From Pseudotamlana agarivorans (GTDB taxonomy: Bacteria > Bacteroidota > Bacteroidia > Flavobacteriales > Flavobacteriaceae), in contig NZ_LXEI01000002.1 in assembly GCF_001642835.1 (NCBI RefSeq), forward strand, positions 372,001 through 436,000: a stretch of DNA of 64,000 nucleotides, read 5' to 3'. How positions within the stretch are numbered: the stretch's first letter is position 1; each line of letters opens with the position of its first letter. Below the pieces are notes generated by a model, which saw only the letters and a list, made by a program, of their open reading frames with translations, searched no databases and had not been told where the DNA came from. The translations under genes were made by a program, and so were the position numbers. This document shows, piece after piece, positions 51,719 to 61,652 of the stretch.

Positions 51719-51796
51719 TTTGATTTAATCTATTATTAACCAAATAGTCCCTACAACTTTGATGAAATAAGCTGTTGAGGTATGTTTTTAATAAGA

Positions 51797-51841
51797 AAAA
51801 CCTTTTACTGCTAAGCTATAAGCTCATCAATAAAAGGTTTT
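51797..51841. terminator. Bidirectional terminator
   Basis: AAAACCTTTTA (51797-51807) pairs with TAAAAGGTTTT (51831-51841) between the convergent TssB-TssC fusion and DUF5689 genes. Confidence 0.75.
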
Positions 51842-51868
51842 AAATGATTCTGTTTTATCCTAGTTATT

Positions 51869-53311
51869 CTATTCTTCCGTGATTAAAATATTATCTATTT
51901 TATATGCTGTAGTTGCAGTCAATGTTGGATAAAGTATTTTTTTATAGCGAAAGCCTATTCTAAAAGTCGTTAGATTTTCTGGGATGTTAATGACAGATTC
52001 AATGGTACTGAATTCATGCGCTGCGTTTTCCGTTTGCGGTACCATATTGATGTTGTTTTCAAGACTGTATAAAATTTCAGTATCAGTAACATCATCAACA
52101 ATAAAGATGTCTAAATTATCACTATTTCTGTTGGTAATATTGATATCTAAAGATAGCTTTAATTGTCTGCTGTTATTAATTTCTATGGGTTTTGTAATTA
52201 ACCATGATTCATAGGCTTCATTTTCACCACCTTTTCTAATTTCAGCATATACGTTGTCGTTATAGGCGTTTGCTAACCAATAAACAGGAATGTCCTGAGC
52301 TGTATTGATGTTTTTCCAGCCTTCTAAAGCTATGAGTTCTTCTTGAGTGCTAATTGATTCAAAATTTTCGGAGAATAGAATGCCTTCTTCTGTACTTTGA
52401 GATGCTGTTTGGCAGCGTTCTTGGGTAAAATCGATATCATTGGTATCTCTAATAATTAATCTATTTCCGTAAAGAATACCAGTAATACTACCGTTAAGTT
52501 CAGGAAATATGTGGTCGCTAAAGCTTGAACTCCCACTATTTTGTAGGCTTAGTTCCAGATTGTCGTTACAGTCTATTAAGGTTTTTATGGCCTGAAGTTG
52601 TGTTTCACTGTTTTGGGCATTTTTACCGTAGGCGCTCCCTAATTCTTCATCAATCAGTTGGACATTTTCAAGGCTTACCAGAATGGCTGGAAACGGTTCG
52701 CTAGTGCTTTCAGGATCTAAACTTTGTAAAACTTCGGCTATGGTTACTGGTTTAGGAACGATGGTTTGGGTTTGGATGGTTTTTAAAATGTAGGTTTCAA
52801 TTTCTTCTTCAGAAATGGCTGAAAGGGCTCCGTTGGTAAATTTTCCTATGTGATAAATGTTGTTGATTTTTTGAAGTCCTAAACCTTGAAGTTTAAGTTG
52901 AATTTCATGACCAACACCAATTTGGAATTGGTTGTAAATATGCTCGGAAGCCACATGGATTACAACGCCCATCGTAGGGTTTTCGGCTTGATCTTGAATA
53001 AAAATTTGTTGTGTGATGTTTTGACTTGCATCGCTAGAAATCACGTATCCTCTAGTAAGAAGTTCATGAGCTTCTAAAGATGACGTTGAAAATTCTAAAA
53101 TCTCACCGTCATACAGTTTTTCAATGTCGGAAAGGGAGGTTGTAGTAAAATGTCTGATGTCTATATTTTCATCTACAGTGTTTTCAGTAATCTCTTCATT
53201 TTCTTGGTCATCAAGGTTTAATTCAGGTACCATAAGGTCGTCATCGCCGCAAGACACCAGAGCGATTAAAAAACTTAGTACAAAAAGTGGTTTAATTAGG
53301 TTGTTTTTCAT
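51869..53311 (-). CDS. DUF5689-type lipoprotein, partner of the TonB receptor
   Basis: This 480-residue lipoprotein has a signal peptide MKNNLIKPLFVLSFLIALVSC. The N-terminal half (about 50-290) is an OB-like beta domain of the DUF5689 type (RGYVISSDASQNITQQIFIQD, then a segment with NRLIIRDTNDIDF). The C-terminal part is a jelly-roll-like domain (LFSENFESISTQEEL ... YKIDNILITEE). The gene begins 13 bases after the TonB receptor stop on the same strand, as is usual for this family in Bacteroidota. It is likely a surface lipoprotein that captures a ligand for the receptor. The ligand is unknown. Confidence 0.8.
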   Translation of the reverse strand: MKNNLIKPLFVLSFLIALVSCGDDDLMVPELNLDDQENEEITENTVDENIDIRHFTTTSLSDIEKLYDGEILEFSTSSLEAHELLTRGYVISSDASQNITQQIFIQDQAENPTMGVVIHVASEHIYNQFQIGVGHEIQLKLQGLGLQKINNIYHIGKFTNGALSAISEEEIETYILKTIQTQTIVPKPVTIAEVLQSLDPESTSEPFPAILVSLENVQLIDEELGSAYGKNAQNSETQLQAIKTLIDCNDNLELSLQNSGSSSFSDHIFPELNGSITGILYGNRLIIRDTNDIDFTQERCQTASQSTEEGILFSENFESISTQEELIALEGWKNINTAQDIPVYWLANAYNDNVYAEIRKGGENEAYESWLITKPIEINNSRQLKLSLDINITNRNSDNLDIFIVDDVTDTEILYSLENNINMVPQTENAAHEFSTIESVINIPENLTTFRIGFRYKKILYPTLTATTAYKIDNILITEE

Positions 53312-53323
53312 GTTTATCTGTAT

Positions 53324-56300
53324 TTAAAATCTATAGTAAAGGTTTAGAAAGTAAGTGGCACCGTAGCCTTTCCAGAAACGGTTGCCATATAAAGGTTTTT
53401 CGCGCGTAGCATCTTCGAGAAGCGCATCGTATTTTAATTGTCCCGGTGTTTCAAATCCAGCTACATCATAGTTTTGTCCTAAAACATTATTAACACCTGC
53501 TTTAAAACCTATGATGTCAGCTTTTATTTTCCAGTATTTACCACCAAATAGATTGATGTTGAGGTAGTTGTTAAGACGGTTTTGCTGCAATAGATAGCTA
53601 GCATATTCTGGTTGGTAATTTGGGAAAACGGTACCGTTAGTGTCTCGGAAAAAATCCTCTGTTCTGTAATAGGGATTGATGTCGATATAGTGATTAGCAA
53701 AATAATTTCCAGTGACTTCAAACCAATACTGGTGTTTATCTCGATATTCAAACCCGATGGAATACACTTGTGAAGGCGTGTTGGAAAGGTGGTAGTTTTG
53801 AAGCGCAACTTCACCCAGATTTATGACCTCGCTTTCTGAAATGACGTAATGTAATTCTGGGTTGTTGGTGTAAACAAAATCACCTAAGGCTACTGCCGTT
53901 TTAAGCTTTAAGCCATCAAAAAATTCATAGGAAGCCCCTATTTCGAGTCCCATGTATCTCTTATCGATATCACTCATGACTTCCTGTATGGTTGAGGAAG
54001 ATTGACCGTCGACGCTGTCACCTACAAATCGTTTATTAGAAATACCCTTCGTTTGTGAAGTGAAATATCCCGTGATGGTCGCTTCAAAAGAAGTGGATTG
54101 ATAGCTGTAATTTAATTCTGTTGAAAAGTTATGGGCAGCTTCAATGGGGATCAATTCCGGCGCTTGATCCAGTTCGGATGCTGTGGTTACGTTTTGAAAA
54201 TCTCTTGGGTTATCGCTTTCAAACGGATTTAAAAAGATGTTATTAAGGGTAGGAGCTTGTCTTCCAAACAAAGCGCGTATTCCTAATTGGTGCTTCGGAT
54301 GTATTTGATAATCAAATCCCCCTTTAAAACTAAAATCTAGAAAGCTATAATGTCGCCCAGCTCCGTAGGATAGATTTGGTGAGCGTCCATTTTGGTATTT
54401 TCCAACTCTGTATTGGTTCGAATGATTCAGTTGTATGCCTAAAAACATTTGCAGCGGTTCGTTGGTATAACGCAATTGAACAGATCCGTTTATGGCACTC
54501 CGGTTTAGGTCATATTGATACCTGAAAAAGTCATTATTAGAAACCATTCTGTTTGGTGTTATTAAGTTTGACTGCGCGCTATCACCATCACCATCCAGTG
54601 TATTCACATCAAGGTAATTTTGGGCACCTAGCAAATCATCCATTTGAGCATAATGACTGGACTCAAAATGCGAATAACCAATAGCTGTATTTAAATCGAA
54701 TTTGCTATTTAGTTTTATTTCGGCAATGTTATTGATGTCCAATTTGCCATGATCGACAACATGGTTATAAAGCGCATATGCGGCACTGGTTAAACCACTG
54801 TTTTTATTGGTGTCAAACAAATTAGTCCAATCAATTTGTCCGTTGTTTTTAAAAGCTTCTTGTGCCAGATAGGCATGCTCATAATCTGGATTTTGGGCGT
54901 CTGCCAGGAAATAACTAGGAAGTTTGGTGTAATAGCTGGGGTCTGGATTTTGGCCAATAGGATCGGTCATTTGTCCAGAATTATCTAATTCAACCCCTTG
55001 AAAATCTATCATACTTCGGGTGCTAGAACCAAAATTGTAAGCAATATTGGTCTGAATTTTAACATAAGCACCCCAATTCAAATAATAGTTCAACATTAAA
55101 AAGGGATTTGAAACCGTTTGCGTTCTAGCATTGACATCGTCTCCATTTAGCGTTCCCCAATAACTATTGTATTTATGGTTTTTTAGATCAAAGACTTCAT
55201 TAGTGTTTGCTGATCTACCACCGCGCTTCGTACTGTTAAAGAAACCACTAAAATTGATGATGTTATTACTGTTTAAACGCGTTTCAGCACTAATTAAAAA
55301 GGCGTTGGAGTCATAATCTGTACCATCGAAATAACCTGAATCAAAGGCCGTTCGTTTGCTTGCAGATATGGCTAAGGAAAACCCTTTTGGTGATATTCCT
55401 GTCGCATAAGTGGCTAGGATGCCATGACGATAACGTTGGCTTGAAGATAGGTAAGCTATTTGTCCGCCCTCGCGTTGTGCAGAGGCCCTAGTATTGGTGT
55501 TTAAGGTTCCTAAATTACCATTTACCTGGTATTTTGAAAATGATAAACCGTAGTCTAGTTTGTTGTTTTCAAGGGTTTCGCTAATTCCTCCAAAGGCATT
55601 CCAATCGGCTGCACCGCTCAACGGCGAATTGTAGGGCACCCCGTTTATCATGACGTTACTTTCTGAGTAGTCTTGAGCACGAGCTTTAAAGAACGCGGAT
55701 CCAAACTGGTAAGCTGCTGTTCTTAAAAAAGTTGTATTTGATGCTTGATAGAAACTTGAATTATTGGTTAAGGTATTATAGTCCGTGTGTAGTTGGTCTT
55801 CTGCAAAGGTGTTTATAATTTGATTTTGAAGCTGGAAAAGCTCACCGCCTAAAGTGATGCCGTCAACATGAGCTATTTTCCCAAGACTCACAAATATAGG
55901 ATAGGTTTTAGTAGTAAAATCGGCTTTGGTTATTTTGAGCATTACGGGACCCTCTGGGACATGGTGGCTTAAAATAAACCGACCTTCATCATCGGTTGTA
56001 GTGGTTACATAAGAATCAACAATACTGACTCTGGCTCCTGGAATAGGGCGTTGGGTTTCTTTATGGGTGACTATACCGGTAATAGCGGTGCCAGTAACAG
56101 GCTTTAATTTATCGGCTTTTTGTTTCGTATAAAGATTGATGTTTTCAATATGCGCATGCTGGCCTTCTTTAATTTCTATATCGAATTTTCTGGAGCGATA
56201 GCCTGGTTTTTCGATAGATAGTGTGATAGTTCCCTGTGGCATATCACTTTTAAATTCAAATTCACCGAGAGCATTAGTTTTTTGGTTTACCTTGGCGTTT

Positions 56301-56434
56301 ACTATGATGACTAAGGCTTCGCTGATAGGTTTTTTGGTGTTGTGATCTATAATGTTACCCTTTATTGATGCTTCCTGAGACCAGCCAAAATAGCTTAGCA
56401 ACAGGGATAAAAGGGCCATATTAATTCTTCTCAT
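53324..56434 (-). CDS. TonB-dependent receptor with carboxypeptidase-like regulatory domains
   Basis: This 1036-residue outer-membrane protein starts at the ATG at 56434. A GTG further up lies inside a hairpin and spoils the signal peptide MRRINMALLSLLLSYFGWSQ. Two carboxypeptidase-D-type regulatory beta domains follow (about 20-105, ASIKGNIIDHNTKKPISEA; about 110-190, GIVTHKETQRPIPGARV). Then come the plug and the beta-barrel, ending in aromatic residues YFLNLYYRF. It forms an operon with the DUF5689 lipoprotein gene. I cannot name the substrate. Tandem regulatory domains are unusual, as most relatives have one. Confidence 0.88.
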   Translation of the reverse strand: MRRINMALLSLLLSYFGWSQEASIKGNIIDHNTKKPISEALVIIVNAKVNQKTNALGEFEFKSDMPQGTITLSIEKPGYRSRKFDIEIKEGQHAHIENINLYTKQKADKLKPVTGTAITGIVTHKETQRPIPGARVSIVDSYVTTTTDDEGRFILSHHVPEGPVMLKITKADFTTKTYPIFVSLGKIAHVDGITLGGELFQLQNQIINTFAEDQLHTDYNTLTNNSSFYQASNTTFLRTAAYQFGSAFFKARAQDYSESNVMINGVPYNSPLSGAADWNAFGGISETLENNKLDYGLSFSKYQVNGNLGTLNTNTRASAQREGGQIAYLSSSQRYRHGILATYATGISPKGFSLAISASKRTAFDSGYFDGTDYDSNAFLISAETRLNSNNIINFSGFFNSTKRGGRSANTNEVFDLKNHKYNSYWGTLNGDDVNARTQTVSNPFLMLNYYLNWGAYVKIQTNIAYNFGSSTRSMIDFQGVELDNSGQMTDPIGQNPDPSYYTKLPSYFLADAQNPDYEHAYLAQEAFKNNGQIDWTNLFDTNKNSGLTSAAYALYNHVVDHGKLDINNIAEIKLNSKFDLNTAIGYSHFESSHYAQMDDLLGAQNYLDVNTLDGDGDSAQSNLITPNRMVSNNDFFRYQYDLNRSAINGSVQLRYTNEPLQMFLGIQLNHSNQYRVGKYQNGRSPNLSYGAGRHYSFLDFSFKGGFDYQIHPKHQLGIRALFGRQAPTLNNIFLNPFESDNPRDFQNVTTASELDQAPELIPIEAAHNFSTELNYSYQSTSFEATITGYFTSQTKGISNKRFVGDSVDGQSSSTIQEVMSDIDKRYMGLEIGASYEFFDGLKLKTAVALGDFVYTNNPELHYVISESEVINLGEVALQNYHLSNTPSQVYSIGFEYRDKHQYWFEVTGNYFANHYIDINPYYRTEDFFRDTNGTVFPNYQPEYASYLLQQNRLNNYLNINLFGGKYWKIKADIIGFKAGVNNVLGQNYDVAGFETPGQLKYDALLEDATREKPLYGNRFWKGYGATYFLNLYYRF

Positions 56435-56447
56435 AAATAGGTTTGTC

Positions 56448-56470
56448 ACGCTGCTTTGTGTAAGCAGCGT
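56448..56470. promoter_or_regulatory. Hairpin between clpV and the TonB receptor gene
   Basis: ACGCTGCTT (56448-56456) and AAGCAGCGT (56462-56470) form a perfect 9-bp stem with a 5-base loop, 14 bases upstream of the receptor ATG. The T run follows only on the plus strand, so for the minus-strand genes it is not a standard terminator. It may be a leader hairpin of the receptor mRNA or a pause site. Confidence 0.45.
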
Positions 56471-56497
56471 CAGTTTTTTATTAATTAAAGGCTTGTA

Positions 56498-58972
56498 TTA
56501 AAGGGTTGGTTCAGTTAATATTTCGCTAGGCACTTTAGGGTTGAATTCAATGTTGCCTTGGTTTAAAACGACATCAATTTCTTGTGGGGCTTTAAAAGTT
56601 TCCGAAATAATGAGCCTAGATAAGGGACGTTTTAACCGATTTCTTATCACTGCTTTTAGTTGTCGCACGCCATAAACAGAAGAAAAGCCATTTAGAGCTA
56701 AGTATTTGCAAGTGTCATCGGAAATATGTAGTGAAAAACCTTGGTCCTCAGCCAAATTGAGCAGTTCCTTTTTTAAGTGTAATTTGAATATGGAAACAGC
56801 AATTTCCTCAGAAATGGGAGCAAAGGGAACTATTTCGGTAATACGCCCTAGAAATTCAGGTCGGAAATATGGACTCATGATTTCAGTGAGTTGCGTAGGG
56901 CTTGGTAGTTGTCCTTTTTCCATGGATTTAACAATATAATCAGATCCTATATTCGAGGTGAATAAAATCACGGCATTTGAAAAATCTCCTGTTTTGCCTA
57001 AGCGATCATGAAGTTTACCTTCGTCTAGAATCTGTAAAAAAACATCAAATACCGATGGGTGTGCTTTTTCAATTTCATCAAACAGCACTATAGCATAGGG
57101 CTTTACTCTAATTTTATTGACTAACACGCCGCCTTCTTCATAACCTACATAACCAGGAGGTGCTCCGTAGAGTAAAGCTGCCGCGTGTTCTTCTTTAAAT
57201 TCCGACATATCAAAACGAATGATGGCGTTTTCATCTTGAAATAAAAATTCGGCTAATGTTTTAGCGAGCTCGGTTTTCCCAGTACCTGTAGGACCTGAAA
57301 AGAAAAAGGACCCAATGGGTTGCCCAGGCTTCGATAAGCCAGACCGTGACTCTATAATGGCATCCGATATGGTTTTTATAGCGTTATCCTGCCCAATAAC
57401 CCGTTGCTTTAAAATAGCCTCCATATTCATAAGTCGTGCTTTTTCTTGCGTTTGCACTTTACCTATAGGAATCCCTGTTAGTATGGAAGTCATGGTGGCT
57501 ATGTCCTTTTCAGTAATACTTTTTACATCCTTTTGAGTATGTTGCTCTAGCTTTACTAGTAAAGCCTTGATGTACGTTTGCTTGTCTGCGACAGTTTTAG
57601 GTTTATTATAATTCTGATCAAGATATGGGGTCAATACCATGTCATGAACTTTATAGCAAATGGTATGATAAAACGCATCCAGTGCTTCTAAAACTTCTCG
57701 ATTAGATTTGTTTATAGTGTTCTTTTGTAAGCTGATGAAATTTGATTTTAACGCTTCGATATCTTTACCAAGGGATTGGTTGCTCACTTTTACGGCCGAC
57801 ATGGTACGGTCGATTAAATCGATGGCCGTATCCGGAAGACTTTTTTCCTTCAAATACCGTTTTGCTAACTGAATGACTGTCTTTATACCATTCTCAGAAA
57901 TAGTGAGTTCATGATGCTTACCATAAGTTTCAGCATGTTTTTTTAGCATATCAAATGCTGAAGCATCGTCTGGAGCTTCAATATTAAGTGTGACCATTCG
58001 GCGTTCTAGAGCTTCATCAGTAGCAATTAATTTTCGATAGTTTTCTGGAGTTGTGGAAGTGATCAGTGTCATTGCTCCAGAATTTAATTCCGATTTAATA
58101 ACATGTCCAAGGCTTTTTCCCGTGGTTTTATCCTCCAAAAGCATATGAAAATCATCAATAAAAATGATAGGCTTCTCATAACTTTTTGCTGCCTTAAATA
58201 CATCAAATAAGCGATCTTCAACCTCTCCCTTGTATGAGGACGTGGTTAATAATTTAGCCGTGTTAATTTCTAAAACGGTAGCGTTTTGTAGGCTAGTTAT
58301 TGTAGATTTATCACTTATGGAAGCCGCAAAACCTTGTATTAATGTGGTTTTCCCAACACCAGACTCGCCTATAATGGTGACGTGTGGCTTTGATTTTCTA
58401 TTTAAAATTTCAGCAATCTGTTTTATTTCACGATCACGACCAGTAAAATCATCAAAGGTCCCTTTGGAAGCCTCTAAAACTAGGTCGGTGGTATACTTTT
58501 TAATGGTGGGATTCGAAAGTACTGTCTCTAAATTAGTATGTTTTTGATGAGGTAGAGAAGAGGTCTGCTCGAATAAACTTATAAGTTGTAAATGTGTAAC
58601 TGGTAAGGCTTTAAGTTGGTCGTAACTAAATCCGATATCTGGTGTAAGACATGCGATAAAAATGGAAAGTAATTCCGAAATCTTGTTATCGTCAATAGAC
58701 TTTAAGCGTTCGGCTTCTTCTAAAACTTTTGAAACCTGTTCATTTCCAGAAGGAAGCCAGTTGCTTCGATTTCTTTTTGGAAAATTTTCTAAATGCACCG
58801 TAGCCCATTCATCAATAAAATAGACATCAACATCCTTATTAAAAAGGGTTCTAAGCAGACCAAATTCTTTAGTTAAAACAGCTTTGATAAGATGTGCTGG
58901 ACCATAGCTTTCATGCTGATGGTCTTTCGCAATTTGTATGGCGATATGGGTTATTTTATTTAAATCTGACAT
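56498..58972 (-). CDS. clpV: T6SS sheath-recycling ATPase ClpV/TssH
   Basis: This 824-residue Clp/Hsp100 ATPase disassembles contracted T6SS sheaths. The N-terminal Clp-N domain (SYGPAHLIKAVLTKEFGLL) is followed by AAA-1 with Walker A GESGVGKTT (residues 202-210) and FIDDFHML. A shortened middle domain follows, then AAA-2 with GPTGTGKTE (about 560-568), the pore-loop segment PGYVGYEEGG and LFDEIEKAHPSVFD. Compared with ClpB, the long coiled-coil arm is reduced, as is typical of ClpV. It diverges from the tssD-tssG operon with a 279-bp shared control region. Confidence 0.9.
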   Translation of the reverse strand: MSDLNKITHIAIQIAKDHQHESYGPAHLIKAVLTKEFGLLRTLFNKDVDVYFIDEWATVHLENFPKRNRSNWLPSGNEQVSKVLEEAERLKSIDDNKISELLSIFIACLTPDIGFSYDQLKALPVTHLQLISLFEQTSSLPHQKHTNLETVLSNPTIKKYTTDLVLEASKGTFDDFTGRDREIKQIAEILNRKSKPHVTIIGESGVGKTTLIQGFAASISDKSTITSLQNATVLEINTAKLLTTSSYKGEVEDRLFDVFKAAKSYEKPIIFIDDFHMLLEDKTTGKSLGHVIKSELNSGAMTLITSTTPENYRKLIATDEALERRMVTLNIEAPDDASAFDMLKKHAETYGKHHELTISENGIKTVIQLAKRYLKEKSLPDTAIDLIDRTMSAVKVSNQSLGKDIEALKSNFISLQKNTINKSNREVLEALDAFYHTICYKVHDMVLTPYLDQNYNKPKTVADKQTYIKALLVKLEQHTQKDVKSITEKDIATMTSILTGIPIGKVQTQEKARLMNMEAILKQRVIGQDNAIKTISDAIIESRSGLSKPGQPIGSFFFSGPTGTGKTELAKTLAEFLFQDENAIIRFDMSEFKEEHAAALLYGAPPGYVGYEEGGVLVNKIRVKPYAIVLFDEIEKAHPSVFDVFLQILDEGKLHDRLGKTGDFSNAVILFTSNIGSDYIVKSMEKGQLPSPTQLTEIMSPYFRPEFLGRITEIVPFAPISEEIAVSIFKLHLKKELLNLAEDQGFSLHISDDTCKYLALNGFSSVYGVRQLKAVIRNRLKRPLSRLIISETFKAPQEIDVVLNQGNIEFNPKVPSEILTEPTL

Positions 58973-59037
58973 ATAAAATGTTGTGATTAGAAAATGAAAT
59001 ATGCGGATTGATGGTAAAATCTAAGCCTAAAATGCGC

Positions 59038-59045
59038 CAAATGTA
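59038..59045 (-). promoter_or_regulatory. -7 element of clpV
   Basis: It reads TACATTTG on the minus strand, 66 bases before the clpV start, and matches TAnnTTTG. No good -33 element is visible. Confidence 0.4.
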
Positions 59046-59156
59046 ATATAATTTTGTAGGAATTATCATAATTTCATCTGTAAATTTGTAGATTTTTTCT
59101 TTCATTCTGAAAACGTGATAGTTAGGAAAATATTTACAAATTTTGAAATAAAATTC

Positions 59157-59186
59157 TTGCAAATGTAATGTGATTTTATAGCTTTG
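59157..59186 (+). promoter_or_regulatory. Promoter of the T6SS tssD operon
   Basis: TTG at 59157-59159 and TAGCTTTG at 59179-59186 are separated by 19 bases, the standard Bacteroidota -33/-7 spacing. The leader before the tssD ATG would be about 59 bases. Confidence 0.65.
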
Positions 59187-59251
59187 TCGTTGGCTTTTAT
59201 GCCGTTACATATATTTAATCAGGTAGTATTTACCAAAAAAACCAAGTTATT

Positions 59252-59641
59252 ATGGCTTTTAAAACAAAGTTGAAAGTAGGTGGAAACGAGTACAACGTAT
59301 TAAGTTGTAGCTACGCTCTTAAGCAAGAAACAGATGCAACTGGAAGACCTTCTTCTGTAACAAGAGGAGGTGAAGTAAAAGTTGTTATCGAATCTACTGG
59401 AGGAACCGAGTTATTCGAATGGCAATGTAGCAGTTTTGAACGCAAAGACGGCTCTATTGAATTTACCAAAAGAGACACTGATGCGAAACTTAAAGAAATT
59501 AAATTCGAAGAAGGTTATTTAACCTATTACCGAGAAGATTTCGATGCTACGGGAACAAACCCGTTAACTCAAACCTTTACAATTTCTGCCAAAGTACTTT
59601 CTAGCGGAGGTGGCATTCATGAAAATGAATGGCCAGTGTAA
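59252..59641 (+). CDS. tssD: TssD, T6SS tube protein (Hcp-like)
   Basis: This 129-residue protein is of the Bacteroidota TssD group. Its hexameric rings stack into the inner tube, which is fired through the sheath. The beta-rich sequence MAFKTKLKVGGNEYNVLSCSY, with VTRGGEVKVVIES and a YLTYYREDFDATG helix/loop, is typical. It has its own strong promoter and is separated from tssB by a terminator-like hairpin. This suggests that extra tube protein is made relative to the other parts. Confidence 0.93.
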   Translation: MAFKTKLKVGGNEYNVLSCSYALKQETDATGRPSSVTRGGEVKVVIESTGGTELFEWQCSSFERKDGSIEFTKRDTDAKLKEIKFEEGYLTYYREDFDATGTNPLTQTFTISAKVLSSGGGIHENEWPV

Positions 59642-59682
59642 TTGTTCTAAATAGATGTTTTAAACACTCTGATGAAGGACAA

Positions 59683-59730
59683 AACAAAAAGGGGTGCTTA
59701 TAATTTTTAAGCATGCTCTTTTTGTTCTTT
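59683..59730 (+). terminator. Terminator or attenuator between tssD and tssB
   Basis: AACAAAAAG (59683-59691) pairs with CTTTTTGTT (59717-59725), with an inner stem TGCTTA/TAAGCA and T residues after. It probably ends most transcripts after tssD while letting some reach tssB. Confidence 0.65.
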
Positions 59731-59786
59731 TAATTAAAAATAAGCATGTAATCAAGTTGAAAATCAAATTTTTAAATATATAAGTT

Positions 59787-60239
59787 ATGGCATCAAATAG
59801 CGTAGGATTAGGAGGGCAGGTGGTTCAAACCGATGCAGGAGAAGCATTAAATGAAATTCCTCAAAATCGAACCCTTATTGCAGGGAAATTGAGTCCGAAT
59901 ACACCCATAAAACCAGAAGTCGTTGAAGGGCTAAAAACTGTAGAGGCTGTCTTCCAACATTTTTCTCCAGAGTTAAATTTGGCTTACGAAGATAAAGATG
60001 GTGGTACTGTAAATGAAACCGTTCAGTTCAATAATTTGGGTGACTTTGGAGCTCAAGGATTAACGAAAAACAGCCATTTTTTGAAAGGTTTGGAGGTTGA
60101 AAGTGAGCAATACAATAAAATAATAAAACAGCTAAAAACCAATAAAGTTCTGAAACAGGCTTTGCAAAATGAATCCTCTAAAAAAGGACTGATTGCGACT
60201 TTAGAACTGCTTATTGAAGAGTTAAATGCTGCTAAATAA
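59787..60239 (+). CDS. tssB: TssB, small sheath subunit
   Basis: This 150-residue protein forms the contractile sheath with TssC. The order of segments, a Gly/Gln-rich leader, IPQNRTLIAGKL, LKTVEAVFQHFSPELNLAY, NETVQFNNLGDFG and a helical C-terminus, matches the Bacteroidota TssB group. The next gene (tssC) starts 10 bases downstream. The TssB-TssC fusion at 50174 is a clear paralogue of this protein and its neighbour. Confidence 0.9.
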   Translation: MASNSVGLGGQVVQTDAGEALNEIPQNRTLIAGKLSPNTPIKPEVVEGLKTVEAVFQHFSPELNLAYEDKDGGTVNETVQFNNLGDFGAQGLTKNSHFLKGLEVESEQYNKIIKQLKTNKVLKQALQNESSKKGLIATLELLIEELNAAK

Positions 60240-60249
60240 ATAGATAATT

Positions 60250-61602
60250 ATGGCGCAAATAGAAAATAGTGCAGATCAGGTATTAGAAAAATCTTGTGCA
60301 GAACAAGTATTAGAAAATTCGAATGCCTTGGCACAGTTTGGCGGATTTGATTTAATTGAGTCGGCTATCGATAATGTTCAAAACTTGAATCCAGAACGTA
60401 AGGCTAGAAAGAAAATTTTTCTATCTGAGAACAGTAAAAAACAAGAGCGAGAGGATCTGCTTAAAGTGTTGAATATATGGGTGGAAACTTTAAATTCTGA
60501 AGGTGATATTATTGATATCATTGAAAAAACTACCGAAAATGCAGCACGTACCAAAAATGTGTTGCAAAGAAATTTAAAGTTGGCCCTTGATGAAACCCGT
60601 GTATTGGAATCGTCATACCGTTCGGTGGCATTGTTCTATAAAAACACCGATGAAGCGGCTATAAAAAACTTAAGTATTGTAAACGCCGAATTAGAGCAAC
60701 TAGCGGATCTTGATAACCCAAGATTTTTTGATTATATCCGAGAGGAAATCGTATCTAACTTCGACCGTTTAGATTTAAGGGATAATTATGCGTTATTAGT
60801 GCTTCCAGGGTATTTGGGAAGTAAGTCTGTCGTAGACAAATGGGCTAAAATGGCCCATGAAAATAAAGTCACTTTAATAACTGATTTTGTGCATCTGGAT
60901 GAGCCTGATGATGTTATTGAGCTTTTTGAAAGCGCAAATTTAGCTAGTGGCGATGCTTATTTGTCAAATGTGATTATGACTTGCAATTGGCTTGTGGGAC
61001 GTAACAAGGTAGCTGAATTGGGTGAGGAAGACCATCTGTTCATTCCGCCGTCTACAGCATTAGCAGGAACCATCTATAAAACCTTAATGTCGCAAGTTAC
61101 AGCGGGTAAAAAACACGGTGGTTTAAGTGAAGTTGAAGCAGTTAGTTTCGATTTAAAAAAGAGTGAAATCGCTGTTTTAGAAAACCTAGGCTTGGTTCCT
61201 ATGGTGAACGAATACGGTAAAGTCATGGCTTTTTCAGCCAAAACCTTGTTTAATGGTGATAATATAGGACTGCAAACCTACTCTGTGGTACGTGTTTTTG
61301 ATTATATCTCGAAAGTTTTAATGGATTTTTTAAACCGTCGGGCATTTGAAAATTTCAATACCAAAACGAGAAACGAGATTTTAAAACAAATCGTTAAGTT
61401 TTTAGATAGCGTGACCGGACCAGATAAATTGATAGAGAATTTTGATATCAAACGTTTCGAGCAAGATCAAAATCAGAAGGATAAAATTCATGTCGATATT
61501 CGTTTAAAACCTTATTTCCCAGCCAAGAACTTCTTGATTTCTATGGACGGACAAAAAGGTGATGAAGGCACAGAATGGGACACCGATTACGCCGAGCAAT
61601 AA
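60250..61602 (+). CDS. tssC: TssC, large sheath subunit
   Basis: This 450-residue protein interlocks with TssB to build the sheath. Conserved segments are VNAELEQLADLDNPRFFDYI, LVLPGYLGSKSVVDKWAKMA, LITDFVHLDEPDD, NVIMTCNWLVGRN and KTLFNGDNIGLQTYSVVRVF, with a C-terminal RLKPYFPAKNFLISMDG strand. It lies 10 bases after tssB and 50 bases before tssE. All parts are intact and length is as expected. Confidence 0.92.
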   Translation: MAQIENSADQVLEKSCAEQVLENSNALAQFGGFDLIESAIDNVQNLNPERKARKKIFLSENSKKQEREDLLKVLNIWVETLNSEGDIIDIIEKTTENAARTKNVLQRNLKLALDETRVLESSYRSVALFYKNTDEAAIKNLSIVNAELEQLADLDNPRFFDYIREEIVSNFDRLDLRDNYALLVLPGYLGSKSVVDKWAKMAHENKVTLITDFVHLDEPDDVIELFESANLASGDAYLSNVIMTCNWLVGRNKVAELGEEDHLFIPPSTALAGTIYKTLMSQVTAGKKHGGLSEVEAVSFDLKKSEIAVLENLGLVPMVNEYGKVMAFSAKTLFNGDNIGLQTYSVVRVFDYISKVLMDFLNRRAFENFNTKTRNEILKQIVKFLDSVTGPDKLIENFDIKRFEQDQNQKDKIHVDIRLKPYFPAKNFLISMDGQKGDEGTEWDTDYAEQ

Positions 61603-61652
61603 ACAACGACCTCATATCTTTTAAATGATGCTTAACCTACGTCCTTTTTTTA

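Noticed and set aside
58956-59162. 68-codon minus-strand frame overlapping the clpV start
   Set aside because: It covers the divergent promoter region, overlaps clpV in another frame and shows no recognisable protein features.
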